Assembly (NCBI GenBank): GCA_047833645.1
Contig: CP181259.1
Span: 1,550,001-1,614,000, forward strand
From: Pseudolactococcus sp041800635
Lineage (GTDB): Bacteria; Bacillota; Bacilli; Lactobacillales; Streptococcaceae
DNA: 64,000 nt
Direction: 5' to 3'
Positions 44,700-54,184 of the stretch are shown piece after piece. Made by a program: the position numbers and the translations under genes. Every line of letters starts with the position of its first letter. Position 1 is the first letter of the stretch. The notes below the pieces were generated by a model, which was given only the letters and a program-made list of their open reading frames with translations, had not been told where the DNA came from and searched no databases.

Positions 44700-45233
44700 A
44701 TGAGTCGGTTCTCCTTTCAGTTTTTCACGCCCTTCATCTTATTAGTTGTGATGCTTCTGGATGGTCAGTTGACGCGTTTGTTGAGTACAAATGTGACAAC
44801 GGTGACATCTTGTCTCCTCTTGATTTTTTTGACCTATAGTATCTTGCAACATAGCTATCATTACATGGTGATTGTCGCTTTTGTCATCGGTCTGATCTAT
44901 GATAGTTACTATATTGGTGTTTATGGCATTGCAAGCTTATTGTTTCCACTGATTGCACTTTTTGTCTATAATATTAGGCAAACCGTTTTTACCAATCGTT
45001 TGACGCGGATTTTTACTGTGATTATCATTGTCACGGCTTTTGAATTCTTATCAGGTGCCATTATCTTAGGGTTTCAAATTTCAAACTTTAATTTTGTCGA
45101 TTACGTCATCTATGAAATGGCGCCAAGTCTATTTCTCAACATCTTCTTTGCCATTGCTTTGCAATCACCCTTGGAAAAATTTTATGGCATCACAAAAGCA
45201 AAGAAAGCGTTACAAATGAAAACTAAACTGTAA
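44700..45233 (+). CDS. mreD: Cell-shape membrane protein MreD
   Basis: 177 residues, five hydrophobic segments, typical of MreD: FTPFILLVVMLLDGQLT near the start, IVAFVIGLIYDSYYIGVYGI near 62 and a final segment near 150. It partners MreC in the elongation machinery. GGAAAGGG stands before ATG 44700. It is followed by the usp45/pcsB gene, a conserved neighbourhood in Streptococcaceae. Confidence 0.9.
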   Translation: MSRFSFQFFTPFILLVVMLLDGQLTRLLSTNVTTVTSCLLLIFLTYSILQHSYHYMVIVAFVIGLIYDSYYIGVYGIASLLFPLIALFVYNIRQTVFTNRLTRIFTVIIIVTAFEFLSGAIILGFQISNFNFVDYVIYEMAPSLFLNIFFAIALQSPLEKFYGITKAKKALQMKTKL

Positions 45234-45245
45234 TACAATCGTAAC
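45229..45245 (+). promoter_or_regulatory. WalR (VicR)-like box
   Basis: TGTAAT-ACAAT-CGTAAC (45229-45245) matches the TGTWAH-N5-TGTWAH consensus with one mismatch. It lies just before a TATAAT (about 45267-45272) upstream of the wall hydrolase gene; WalRK control of pcsB is established in pneumococcus. Confidence 0.55.
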
Positions 45246-45321
45246 ATTAATTGTACTTTGAAAGCGTATAATTAAATTTGAACCGAAAACGCGTAAGCCT
45301 TTGGAGGAAAAAGAAAACTAT

Positions 45322-46530
45322 ATGAAGAAAAAATTGATATCGGCTCTTTTGTTATCTACTGTCGTTTTAACATCCGCTTCCACAGTATTAGTTGCTATGG
45401 CCGATGAAACAGATGATAAAATCGCAAGTCAAGATGCAAAAATTGCCTCGACAAAATCTGCTGAAGCAACTGCACAATCAGAAGTCGCAGGTATTCAATC
45501 ACAGGTTAATACATTATCGTCTAAACAAAGTGCTCTTAAAAAAGAGACCGACGATTTGTTAAAAGAGTCTGAAAAACTACAAACCAAAATTGGTGAACTC
45601 ACTAAAGAAATTAAAGAACGTGATGAAGCACTTAAAGCACAAGCACGTTCAGCTCAGACAGATGGCTCAGCAACATCTTATGTGGATGCTGTCATCAATT
45701 CTAAATCTTTATCAGATGTCGTGACACGTGTCTCAGCTATGAGAACCGTTGTTAAAGCGAATAACGACATGATGAAACAACAAGAAACAGCTAAAGCAGA
45801 TTTAGATAAAGCACAAAAAGAAAATCAGGCTAAAGCAAACGAGGGGTATAAATTGCTTGCTCAAATGGATGATCAAGCCAAAACACTTGAAACACAACAA
45901 GCACAGCTTAAAGTTGCGCAGTTGAATTTAGCAGCAGAACGCGCAACGGCAGAGGGCGATAAAGCGTCATTGCTTGAACAGAAAGCAGCAGCTCAAGCAG
46001 CAGCAACAGCAGCAGCAGCTCGCGAAAAAGCTTATAATGATCAAGTTTCTGATGCAGCCGCTAAAGCAAAAGAGCAAGCTGATAATGGTGTTTCTATTGA
46101 CAATAGCGTACCTACGCCTAGTCCTGGTGGAAGTGGTAATGGCGACTATACACCTACTCCAACTCCAACTCCAACTCCAACTCCAACCCCAACCCCACCA
46201 ACTGGTGGCGGTGGTGTCAATACTTATCCAGTAGGTCAGTGTACATGGGGTGCAAAAGAGTTAGCGCCTTGGGCTGGTAATAACTGGGGGAATGGTGCTC
46301 AATGGGCTTCATCAGCCGCAGCCGCAGGTTTCCGTACAGGTTCTACCCCACAAGTTGGTGCTATTATGGTTGAATATGGACCAACTGCCTATGGACATGT
46401 TGCTGTTGTTTCTATGGTTAATGGAAGTCAAATCCAAATTCGGGAAGCCAACTATAATGGTAATCAAGCAATCCGTAATTACCGTGGTTGGTTTACACCA
46501 GGTGGCGTTACTTACATCTATCCAAATTAA
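45322..46530 (+). CDS. usp45: Secreted cell-wall hydrolase of the Usp45/PcsB type
   Basis: 402 residues. Signal peptide with hydrophobic core SALLLSTVVLTSAST and cleavage near the ADE motif (about residue 29). A long coiled coil (about 30-245) follows, then a Pro-Thr linker of near-perfect repeats (46148-46200), and a CHAP amidase/endopeptidase domain with Cys in GQCTWGAKE and His in YGHVAVV. In PcsB the coiled coil restrains the CHAP domain until FtsEX releases it. ATG 45322 follows GGAGG at some distance. L. lactis Usp45 is its main secreted protein. Confidence 0.9.
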   Translation: MKKKLISALLLSTVVLTSASTVLVAMADETDDKIASQDAKIASTKSAEATAQSEVAGIQSQVNTLSSKQSALKKETDDLLKESEKLQTKIGELTKEIKERDEALKAQARSAQTDGSATSYVDAVINSKSLSDVVTRVSAMRTVVKANNDMMKQQETAKADLDKAQKENQAKANEGYKLLAQMDDQAKTLETQQAQLKVAQLNLAAERATAEGDKASLLEQKAAAQAAATAAAAREKAYNDQVSDAAAKAKEQADNGVSIDNSVPTPSPGGSGNGDYTPTPTPTPTPTPTPTPPTGGGGVNTYPVGQCTWGAKELAPWAGNNWGNGAQWASSAAAAGFRTGSTPQVGAIMVEYGPTAYGHVAVVSMVNGSQIQIREANYNGNQAIRNYRGWFTPGGVTYIYPN

Positions 46531-46540
46531 TGGTTCAATC

Positions 46541-46567
46541 AAAATCGTCTTAGGACGATTTTTTTGT
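46541..46567 (+). terminator. Terminator of usp45
   Basis: AAAATCGTC-TTAG-GACGATTTT (46541-46562) followed by TTT. Confidence 0.85.
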
Positions 46568-46650
46568 AATTGAAATTTAGGTTATAAAATGGTAAAATTG
46601 TTGAGAGTATATTGTTTTAAGACAATGACTAAGACTCTTTGGGAGATAAA

Positions 46651-49242
46651 ATGGCTAACATTATTCAAAAAATAATTGAAAATGATAAAAAACAATTAAA
46701 AAAATTGCATAAAATGGCAGAAAAGGTAGAAAGCTATGAGGCGGCTTATGCGGCCATGTCTGATGCTGAACTTCAAGCTAAAACACCAGAGTTTAAACAA
46801 CGCTATCAAAATGGCGAAACGCTAGATGATTTGCTTTATGAAGCTTTCGCGGTTGCTCGCGAAGGTGCAAAACGTATTCTAGGTCTTTTTCCATACCATG
46901 TTCAAATTATGGGTGGGATTGTCTTGCATAATGGGGATGTCCCTGAGATGCGGACTGGTGAAGGTAAAACCTTAACAGCGACAATGCCAGTTTATTTGAA
47001 TGCTTTGGCGGGTGAAGGTGTCCACGTTGTCACGGTCAATGAGTATCTGTCAGCGCGTGATGCAACTGAAATGGGTGAGCTTTATAATTGGCTTGGTTTA
47101 ACTGTTGGAATTAACTCATCAACTAAATCAGCAATTGAAAAACGTGAGGCCTATGCTTGCGATATCACTTATTCAACTAACTCTGAGTTAGGGTTTGACT
47201 ATCTACGTGACAATATGGTGACGACTTTTGAAGAGATGTCACAACGTCCGTTGAATTTTGCATTAGTCGATGAAGTGGATTCAATTCTAATAGATGAAGC
47301 GCGGACACCGTTGATTATTTCAGGTCAAGCAGAAAGCTCAAGCGCCCTTTACTATCGTGCAGATCAGTTCGTGAAATCTTTGAATGGTCGTGAAGACTAT
47401 GAAGAGGGTGATGATTATAAAATTGATGTGCAATCTAAAACAATTAGTTTGACAGAGGAGGGGATTGATAAAGCAGAGAAATTCTTTGCGATTGATAATC
47501 TCTATGATCTTGAAAATGCTGCATTGACTCACTTTGTAGATAATTCTCTTCGCGCAAACTATATCATGTCACTTGATTTTGACTACATGGTAGATGACAA
47601 TCAAGAGGTTTTGATTGTCGATCAATTTACAGGTCGTGCGATGGAGGGCCGTCGTTTCTCTGATGGGCTTCACCAAGCGATCGAGGCCAAAGAAGGCGTA
47701 CCAATCCAAGATGAGTCTAAGACCATGGCGTCTATTACTTATCAAAACTATTTCCGGATGTATAAAAAATTGGCGGGGATGTCAGGGACAGCTAAAACAG
47801 AAGCGGAAGAATTCCGTGAAATCTATAATATGCAAATCATCCCAATTCCAACAAATATGCCTATCATTCGTGTGGATCATCCAGATTTACTTTATCCTAC
47901 GATTGAATCAAAATTTGCGGCTGTTGTCCGTGATGTCAAAGACCGTCATGAAAAAGGACAACCGATTTTGATTGGGACTGTTGGTGTAGAGACATCGGAG
48001 ATCATTTCGCAAAAATTAGTCGAATCTGGTATTCCTCACGAAGTCTTGAATGCTAAGAATCACTTCAAAGAAGCTCAAATTATTATGAATGCCGGTCAAA
48101 AGGGTGCAGTAACCATTGCGACCAATATGGCTGGACGTGGTACCGATATTAAATTAGGTCCTGGTGTTGTGGATCATCCAGATTCTGAATATCGTGGGCT
48201 GGCTGTAATCGGTACAGAGCGTCATGAATCTCGTCGGATTGATAATCAGTTACGTGGCCGTTCTGGGCGTCAAGGAGATCCAGGTGTGTCACAATTCTAT
48301 CTGTCGCTTGAAGATGATTTGATGCGTCGTTTTGGTAGTGAACGTGTAGCTGCCGTACTTGAGCGTTTCAAAATTGAGGGTGAAGATGCGGTGATTAAAT
48401 CGCGCATGATTACCAATCAGATTGAAGCATCACAAAAACGTGTTGAGGGTAATAACTACGATTCTCGTAAACAAGTCTTACAATATGATGATGTCATTCG
48501 TGAGCAACGTGAAGTGATTTATCAACAACGTTATGAAGTGATCACAGCCAAAGAAAGCTTGACACCGCAACTTTTGGGGATGTTTGAGCGGACGATTGAT
48601 CGCATAATTGCGGGACAAGCACCTTTAGGTAAGTTAGATGAAACGGGCACACAGGACTTGATTGTTCAAGTGGAAAGTAATTTTTTACCTGATGGCGAAA
48701 TCACTGCATCTGACCTTGAAGGTCTGAGCTTATCTGATGTAAAAACGTTGATTTTTGATAAAGTTAAAGCTATCTATGCTGAACAAATGGAAAAATTGGC
48801 TGAACCAGAGCGTCAATTAAGTTTCCAACAAGCGGTTATTCTAAGAACGGTTGACACGAATTGGTCAGATCACATCGACCAATTGGACCAAATGCGTCAA
48901 AGTGTCGGCTTACGTGGCTACGCGCAAAATAACCCACTTGTTGAATACCAACAAGAAGCCTTTAATATGTTTAATAACATGGTCGGAGCGATTGAGTTTG
49001 AAGTGACACGTTTGATGATGAAAGCACAAATTCACCCGCAAACAACGATTCAACAAGATAATGGGCCTAAGGTGGTGACAACGGCTTCGCTCGAAAATCT
49101 GACAGATGTTGCGTCAGCAGAAGCGGCGACAAACGCTGAAACATCAGGTCTAGACTTTTCAAAAGTGAAACGTAATGATCCATGTCCATGTGGGTCAGGT
49201 AAGAAATTTAAAAATTGTCATGGTCGCGCGAAAATCGCTTAA
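46651..49242 (+). CDS. secA: Preprotein translocase ATPase SecA
   Basis: 863-residue motor that pushes secreted proteins through SecYEG. Walker A GEGKTLTA (near 102), the preprotein crosslinking domain, DEVDSILIDEARTPLI (near 207), NBD2 with GTDIKLGPGV and RGRSGRQGDPG, and a C-terminal zinc site CPCGSGKKFKNCHG for SecB or phospholipid contact. ATG 46651 has GGGAG upstream; an earlier in-frame ATG is not needed. Confidence 0.97.
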   Translation: MANIIQKIIENDKKQLKKLHKMAEKVESYEAAYAAMSDAELQAKTPEFKQRYQNGETLDDLLYEAFAVAREGAKRILGLFPYHVQIMGGIVLHNGDVPEMRTGEGKTLTATMPVYLNALAGEGVHVVTVNEYLSARDATEMGELYNWLGLTVGINSSTKSAIEKREAYACDITYSTNSELGFDYLRDNMVTTFEEMSQRPLNFALVDEVDSILIDEARTPLIISGQAESSSALYYRADQFVKSLNGREDYEEGDDYKIDVQSKTISLTEEGIDKAEKFFAIDNLYDLENAALTHFVDNSLRANYIMSLDFDYMVDDNQEVLIVDQFTGRAMEGRRFSDGLHQAIEAKEGVPIQDESKTMASITYQNYFRMYKKLAGMSGTAKTEAEEFREIYNMQIIPIPTNMPIIRVDHPDLLYPTIESKFAAVVRDVKDRHEKGQPILIGTVGVETSEIISQKLVESGIPHEVLNAKNHFKEAQIIMNAGQKGAVTIATNMAGRGTDIKLGPGVVDHPDSEYRGLAVIGTERHESRRIDNQLRGRSGRQGDPGVSQFYLSLEDDLMRRFGSERVAAVLERFKIEGEDAVIKSRMITNQIEASQKRVEGNNYDSRKQVLQYDDVIREQREVIYQQRYEVITAKESLTPQLLGMFERTIDRIIAGQAPLGKLDETGTQDLIVQVESNFLPDGEITASDLEGLSLSDVKTLIFDKVKAIYAEQMEKLAEPERQLSFQQAVILRTVDTNWSDHIDQLDQMRQSVGLRGYAQNNPLVEYQQEAFNMFNNMVGAIEFEVTRLMMKAQIHPQTTIQQDNGPKVVTTASLENLTDVASAEAATNAETSGLDFSKVKRNDPCPCGSGKKFKNCHGRAKIA

Positions 49243-49347
49243 TGACAGACAAAGTGAGTTACAAGTTTTTCGGGGGACCTAGGTGCTTTGAGAACAATCC
49301 CTTGAGAGTAGCCCTAGGCTATTGAGTTAGAGAATGAAAGTGAACAA

Positions 49348-50373
49348 ATGACATTTAAAGAAATTTCTAAAAAACTAGAGATAGAAGAAATCAAAGAATT
49401 AGGCAAACTTTCAGCGGCAACGAAAGCCTTGAAAGATGCCCGTGACCGTGAGTTAGAAGCCATTATCAAAGGCGAAGATGACCGGATTTTATTGGTGATT
49501 GGTCCTTGTTCATCTGATAATGAAGAAGCGGCGCTTGAATATGCGCGTCGTTTGGCTAAATTACAAGAAACCGTCAAAGATAAAATTTTCATGGTCATGC
49601 GCGTTTATACGGCAAAACCACGGACCAATGGTGATGGTTATAAAGGCTTGATCCATCAACCAGATGCAACAGCACAACCTAACCTGTTAAATGGGATTAA
49701 GGCTGTTCGTGAACTCCATTATAAGGTCATCACTGAGACGGGTTTGACGACTGCGGATGAAATGCTTTACCCAGAAAATCTGCGAATTATTGACGATTTG
49801 GTCAGCTATATCGCAGTTGGGGCGCGTTCTGTTGAGAACCAACAGCACCGGTTTGTGGCGTCAGGAATCGATGTGCCAGTTGGGTTGAAAAATCCAACAT
49901 CAGGTAATTTGAATGTCATGTTTAATGGCATCTATGCTGCACAAGCACCGCAAAACTTTCTTTTTAACCGGACAGAAGTTGAGACTGAGGGGAATCCATT
50001 AGCGCATGCGATTCTTCGGGGTGCCTTGAATGAATATGGTAAAAATATTCCTAACTTCTATACCGATGATTTGTTAGAAGCGATTGGAACTTATGAAAAA
50101 ATGGGTCTTGAAAATCCATTTATCATGATCGATACCAACCATGATAATTCAGGAAAACGTTATTTGGAACAAATCCGAATTGTCCGTCAAACTTTGATCA
50201 ATCGCCAATGGAATCCACTGATTCAAAAATATGTGCGTGGCTTCATGATTGAATCTTACTTGGAAGATGGGCGTCAAGATGAGCCAGTCGTGTTTGGTAA
50301 ATCCATCACAGACCCTTGTCTGGGTTGGGATAAAACGGAAAAACTGATTAACGAAATTTATCAGGAACTATAA
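49348..50373 (+). CDS. aroF: 3-deoxy-7-phosphoheptulonate synthase (DAHP synthase), copy 1
   Basis: 341-residue class I-alpha DAHP synthase, joining erythrose-4-phosphate and phosphoenolpyruvate at the head of the shikimate pathway. Signature blocks: LVIGPCSSDN (near 50), RVYTAKPRTNGDGYKG (near 84), the metal/PEP site NPTSGN and the C-terminal DTNHDNSGK with DPCLGWDKTE. It has no separate regulatory domain; feedback in this class acts through the N-terminal extension. It is followed within 127 bases by a close paralogue. Order secA-aro-aro matches streptococci. Confidence 0.94.
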   Translation: MTFKEISKKLEIEEIKELGKLSAATKALKDARDRELEAIIKGEDDRILLVIGPCSSDNEEAALEYARRLAKLQETVKDKIFMVMRVYTAKPRTNGDGYKGLIHQPDATAQPNLLNGIKAVRELHYKVITETGLTTADEMLYPENLRIIDDLVSYIAVGARSVENQQHRFVASGIDVPVGLKNPTSGNLNVMFNGIYAAQAPQNFLFNRTEVETEGNPLAHAILRGALNEYGKNIPNFYTDDLLEAIGTYEKMGLENPFIMIDTNHDNSGKRYLEQIRIVRQTLINRQWNPLIQKYVRGFMIESYLEDGRQDEPVVFGKSITDPCLGWDKTEKLINEIYQEL

Positions 50374-50425
50374 GCAGGTATCAGGCTGACCTATTGGTCT
50401 GGTGCAAGTCAAATTTTTGGCGATG

Positions 50426-50455
50426 AAACTGGAGCTTGCTTCAGTTTTTGTTTAA
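50426..50455 (+). terminator. Terminator between the two DAHP synthase genes
   Basis: AAACTGGAG-CTTG-CTTCAGTTT (50426-50447), one G-T pair, then TTGTTT. A TATAAT at 50474-50479 downstream may start the second gene separately. Confidence 0.8.
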
Positions 50456-50499
50456 ATTGTTTTGTCAGAATTTTATAATAATTAGAAGGAAAATTAAAA

Positions 50500-51528
50500 A
50501 TGGGAATTCATCAAAAAGGTGCGACAATTGATATCGCAGCCGTTAAATCACACGCTAAACTAGAAGGTGATATTTTAGCGCAAAAAGAATCGCGCGATGC
50601 GGAATTAGAACGCATTATCAAAGGCGAAGATGACCGCATCTTGCTTGTCATTGGTCCTTGTTCATCAGATAATGAAGCTGCCGTCTTGGAGTACGCCCAT
50701 CGCTTGGCGAAATTACAAGAGCAGGTGAAGGATAAGGTCTTCATGGTCATGCGTGTCTACACGGCTAAGCCTCGGACCAATGGGGATGGCTATAAGGGCC
50801 TGATGCATCAACCGGATACGTCAAAATTACCGGATCTCATCAATGGGATTCAGGCTGTTCGTGATTTACACTACAAAGTGATTACGCAGACGGGTCTCAC
50901 AACTGCAGACGAAATGCTCTACCCGTCTAACTTGCGCATGGTCGACGACTTGGTCAGCTACCATGCCATTGGGGCACGGTCTGTTGAAGACCAAGAGCAC
51001 CGTTTTGTAGCCTCAGGGATTGACGCCCCAACGGGGATGAAAAATCCAACGTCTGGTAATTTGAGTGTCATGTTCAACGCTATTCACGCGGCACAAAATA
51101 AACAAAATTTCTTGTTTGGGAATGCAGAAGTGGACACAGATGGCAATCCTTTGGCGCACGTCATTTTACGAGGTGCAACCAATGAGCATGGTGAAAACGA
51201 ACCTAATTACTACTACGATAATCTCCTCAAAGCCATTGCTACCTATGAGAAAATGGGCCTTAAAAATCCTTTCATTATGGTCGACACTAACCACGATAAC
51301 TCAGGCAAACAATACCTGGAGCAGATCCGTATCGTACGTCAAACCTTAATTAATCGTGACTGGAACGCGCAAATCAAGCAAACAGTTCGCGGCTTTATGA
51401 TTGAATCTTACTTAGAAGATGGGCGTCAAGATACACCAGATGTTTATGGTCAATCGATCACAGATCCCTGTCTCGGCTGGGACAAAACAGAAGCCTTGGT
51501 CAATGAAATCTATGACACTTTGGTCTAA
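50500..51528 (+). CDS. aroG: DAHP synthase, copy 2
   Basis: 342-residue paralogue of the preceding protein; most blocks are identical (GPCSSDN, AKPRTNGDGYKG, NPTSGN, DTNHDNSGK, DPCLGWDKTE), while the N-terminal 40 residues differ clearly. Since that region carries the allosteric site in class I-alpha enzymes, the two copies probably answer to different aromatic amino acids. GAAGGAAA precedes ATG 50500. It is followed by its own terminator. Confidence 0.94.
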   Translation: MGIHQKGATIDIAAVKSHAKLEGDILAQKESRDAELERIIKGEDDRILLVIGPCSSDNEAAVLEYAHRLAKLQEQVKDKVFMVMRVYTAKPRTNGDGYKGLMHQPDTSKLPDLINGIQAVRDLHYKVITQTGLTTADEMLYPSNLRMVDDLVSYHAIGARSVEDQEHRFVASGIDAPTGMKNPTSGNLSVMFNAIHAAQNKQNFLFGNAEVDTDGNPLAHVILRGATNEHGENEPNYYYDNLLKAIATYEKMGLKNPFIMVDTNHDNSGKQYLEQIRIVRQTLINRDWNAQIKQTVRGFMIESYLEDGRQDTPDVYGQSITDPCLGWDKTEALVNEIYDTLV

Positions 51529-51539
51529 GTTAAAAAATT

Positions 51540-51558
51540 GAGGCGAAAGCCTCTTTTT
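51540..51558 (+). terminator. Terminator after DAHP synthase copy 2
   Basis: GAGGC-GAAA-GCCTC (51540-51553) followed by TTTTT. Confidence 0.9.
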
Positions 51559-51730
51559 GCTTTGTTAAACTGTTGTGGTACAGATGATGACAGTTCAGCT
51601 TTTGACAAATGAGAAGTGTTGCACTTTTTTATAGCAGGTTGACAGAGAAAAGGTTGTAAGCTATTGAAAAGTAGCACTTGTCATTAAAAAGCTGGTATAG
51701 CACACTTGATAAATAATTGTTGCATTTTTA

Positions 51731-51759
51731 TTGCAAACCTTTTCATTTTGTGATAAACT
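51731..51759 (+). promoter_or_regulatory. Promoter of ptsH
   Basis: TTGCAA (51731-51736), 17 bases, TAAACT (51754-51759). Just upstream TTGCA and TGCAA form a small inverted repeat overlapping the -35. The 170 bases before (51559-51720) contain no gene. Confidence 0.6.
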
Positions 51760-51828
51760 ATTCTTGTGATGGCTTTGAACTATATCTAAAGTCAAAAAAT
51801 TATCGAAAAAACTAAGGAGAATGCAATC

Positions 51829-52098
51829 ATGGCATCTAAAGATTTTCACATCGTAGCTGAAACAGGTATCCACGCACGTCCTGCAACTTTGCTTGTACAA
51901 GCGGCTTCAAAATTCACTTCTGACATCAACCTTGAATATAAAGGTAAATCAGTTAACCTTAAATCAATCATGGGTGTTATGTCACTTGGTGTTGGTCAAG
52001 GTGCTGACGTTACAATTTCTGCTGAAGGTGCAGACGCTGACGACGCAATCGCTGCAATCAGTGAAACAATGACAAAAGAAGGATTGGCTGGAGAATAA
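51829..52098 (+). CDS. ptsH: Phosphocarrier protein HPr
   Basis: 89-residue HPr. His15 in ETGIHARPATL accepts phosphate from enzyme I and passes it to the sugar EIIA domains. Ser46 in LKSIMGVMSLG is the site of HPr kinase; HPr(Ser-P) is the CcpA partner acting on cre sites such as those at 41659 and 63941. AAGGAGA precedes ATG 51829. Codon bias is that of a highly expressed gene. ptsI follows after 2 bases. Confidence 0.97.
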   Translation: MASKDFHIVAETGIHARPATLLVQAASKFTSDINLEYKGKSVNLKSIMGVMSLGVGQGADVTISAEGADADDAIAAISETMTKEGLAGE

Positions 52099-52100
52099 TC

Positions 52101-53828
52101 ATGGCAGAAAAGCTTACAGGTATTGCCGCGTCTAGCGGTGTTGCAGTTGCCAAAGCTTATCTACTTGTTCAACCGGATTTGTCATTTGAGACAGTTACTG
52201 TCGAAAATACCGACAACGAAGAAGCTCGCTTGGATGCTGCTCTTGAAGCAAGCACAGGCGAGCTTAACGTTATCCGTGAGAAAGCTGTAGAAAGCCTAGG
52301 AAACGAAGCGGCAGCGGTCTTTGACGCACATTTGATGGTTCTTGCAGATCCAGAAATGATCGGTCAAATGAAAGAAACGATTCGCGCTAAGAAAACAAAC
52401 GCAGAAACAGCACTTAAAGAAGTGACAGATATGTTTATTGCGATTTTCGAAGGGATGGAAGATAATCCCTACATGCAAGAACGTGCTGCTGACATCAAAG
52501 ACGTTACAAAACGTGTGCTTGCAAATCTGCTTGGTAAGAAATTGCCAAGTCCTGCAACAATTGACCAAGAAGTGATCGTTGTTGCCCATGATTTGACACC
52601 ATCTGATACAGCGCAACTTGACAAAAAATTCGTTAAAGCCTTTATTACAAATATCGGTGGCCGGACAAGTCACTCAGCCATTATGGCACGGACACTTGAA
52701 ATCCCTGCTGTTCTTGGGACAAACAATATCACAACACTTGTGACAGACGGTCAACTTTTGGCTGTCAACGGGATCACGGGTGAAGTCATCATTGACCCAA
52801 CAGAAACTGAGCAAACTGAGTTTATCGCTGCTGGTAAAGCTTACGCTGACCAAAAAGCAGAATGGGCTTTGCTGAAAGATGCGGATACCTTGACTGCCGA
52901 TGGCAAACACTTTGAATTGGCTGCCAATATTGGGACACCTAAAGACGTTGTCGGTGTAAATGAAAATGGCGGGGAAGCAGTTGGTTTATACCGGACTGAG
53001 TTCCTTTACATGGATTCACAAGACTTCCCAACTGAAGATGAACAATATGAAGCCTATAAAGCAGTGCTTGAAGGCATGAATGGTAAACCAGTTGTTGTCC
53101 GGACCATGGACATCGGTGGTGACAAGGAACTCCCTTATTTCGATCTTCCGAAAGAAATGAACCCATTCCTTGGATACCGTGCGCTTCGTATCAGCTTGTC
53201 TGAAGGTGGCGATGCGATGTTCCGTACGCAATTGCGTGCTTTGCTTCGTTCATCTGTTCATGGTAAACTTCGCATCATGTTCCCAATGGTTGCACTTGTG
53301 ACTGAGTTCCGTGCAGCTAAAAAACTTTTCGATGAAGAAAAAGCCAACTTGCTCGCTGAAGGCGTAGCAGTTGCTGACGACATCCAAGTGGGGATCATGA
53401 TCGAAATCCCAGCAGCAGCCATGCTTGCTGACCAATTCGCGAAAGAAGTAGACTTCTTCTCAATCGGTACGAATGACCTCATCCAATATACGATGGCGGC
53501 TGACCGGATGAACGAACAAGTTGCTTATCTTTACCAACCTTATAACCCATCCATTTTGCGTTTAATCAATAATGTGATTAAAGCAGCGCATGCTGAAGGT
53601 AAATGGGCTGGTATGTGTGGTGAAATGGCCGGTGACCAAACTGCAGTCCCACTTTTAGTGGGTATGGGACTTGATGAATTCTCAATGTCAGCGACATCAA
53701 TCCTACAAACACGTAGCTTGATGAAACGTCTTGACACTGCGAAAATGCAAGAATTGGCTAACAAAGCCTTGACTGAATGTGCAACGATGGAAGAAGTTGT
53801 TGCCTTGGTTGAAGCTTACACAAAATAA
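52101..53828 (+). CDS. ptsI: PTS enzyme I (phosphoenolpyruvate-protein phosphotransferase)
   Basis: 575-residue enzyme I, which takes phosphate from PEP to HPr. The phosphorylated histidine lies in NIGGRTSHSAIMARTLEIP (near 189), Mg/PEP residues in MIEIPAAAM and FFSIGTNDLIQY, and the proton-donating cysteine in GMCGEMAGD (near 502). ATG 52101 is 2 bases after the ptsH stop with GGAGAA inside ptsH. Confidence 0.97.
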   Translation: MAEKLTGIAASSGVAVAKAYLLVQPDLSFETVTVENTDNEEARLDAALEASTGELNVIREKAVESLGNEAAAVFDAHLMVLADPEMIGQMKETIRAKKTNAETALKEVTDMFIAIFEGMEDNPYMQERAADIKDVTKRVLANLLGKKLPSPATIDQEVIVVAHDLTPSDTAQLDKKFVKAFITNIGGRTSHSAIMARTLEIPAVLGTNNITTLVTDGQLLAVNGITGEVIIDPTETEQTEFIAAGKAYADQKAEWALLKDADTLTADGKHFELAANIGTPKDVVGVNENGGEAVGLYRTEFLYMDSQDFPTEDEQYEAYKAVLEGMNGKPVVVRTMDIGGDKELPYFDLPKEMNPFLGYRALRISLSEGGDAMFRTQLRALLRSSVHGKLRIMFPMVALVTEFRAAKKLFDEEKANLLAEGVAVADDIQVGIMIEIPAAAMLADQFAKEVDFFSIGTNDLIQYTMAADRMNEQVAYLYQPYNPSILRLINNVIKAAHAEGKWAGMCGEMAGDQTAVPLLVGMGLDEFSMSATSILQTRSLMKRLDTAKMQELANKALTECATMEEVVALVEAYTK

Positions 53829-53848
53829 GTCACAAATAAGCAAAACAG

Positions 53849-53879
53849 AGCTAGTCGCGAAAGTGACTGGCTTTTTTTG
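53849..53879 (+). terminator. Terminator of ptsHI
   Basis: AGCTAGTC (53849-53856) pairs with GACTGGCT (53865-53872), one wobble, followed by TTTTTTT. Confidence 0.9.
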
Positions 53880-53930
53880 ATGTGCGCTTAACTTGAAGTG
53901 TGAGAGGCTATTTTTGGGCATTGACTGACG

Positions 53931-54062
53931 AAGTCAACAGAGTGTTAACTCGTTAGTATTCTGTTGTCTCTAGGCAGGCAATGCCTTGTGAATAAAGTCG
54001 TTTCGGTGGCGTAGAGGGAATGGTTTGATCACGGAGAGGCAAAAGTCAACAGAATGTTGATT
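53931..54062 (+). repeat. Pair of 20-bp repeats upstream of the bacteriocin-like peptide genes
   Basis: AAGTCAACAGAGTGTTAACT (53931-53950) and AAGTCAACAGAATGTTGATT (54043-54062) share 17 of 20 bases and each contains AACA/TGTT dyad symmetry. The second copy directly abuts the -35 TTTACA. They are candidate operator sites for the regulator of this cluster. The rest of 53880-54169 has no gene. Confidence 0.6.
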
Positions 54063-54095
54063 TACAGCTGAAATGAGACATGCTATGCTTAAAAT
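54061..54095 (+). promoter_or_regulatory. Promoter of the peptide gene cluster
   Basis: TTTACA (54061-54066), 17 bases, TATGCT (54084-54089), with TAAAAT (54090-54095) as an alternative -10. The preceding 20-bp repeat suggests activation from directly upstream. Confidence 0.5.
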
Positions 54096-54184
54096 AGGAA
54101 TTGGTCAATTCTAACATATTAATAACTGAAGCGGAAGGTTAGCCTTCTTGTCATTTGAAAGGAAACAAAATGGTAGAATAAAAT

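Noticed and set aside
46148..46200. Six-base tandem repeats in DNA.
   Set aside because: They encode the Pro-Thr linker of the secreted hydrolase in frame; a low-complexity protein linker, not a separate element.
49243..49347. Possible attenuator or T-box between secA and the first DAHP synthase gene.
   Set aside because: Only a CCTAGG repeat and a small TAGCC/GGCTA hairpin are seen; no T-tract, leader peptide or T-box motif.
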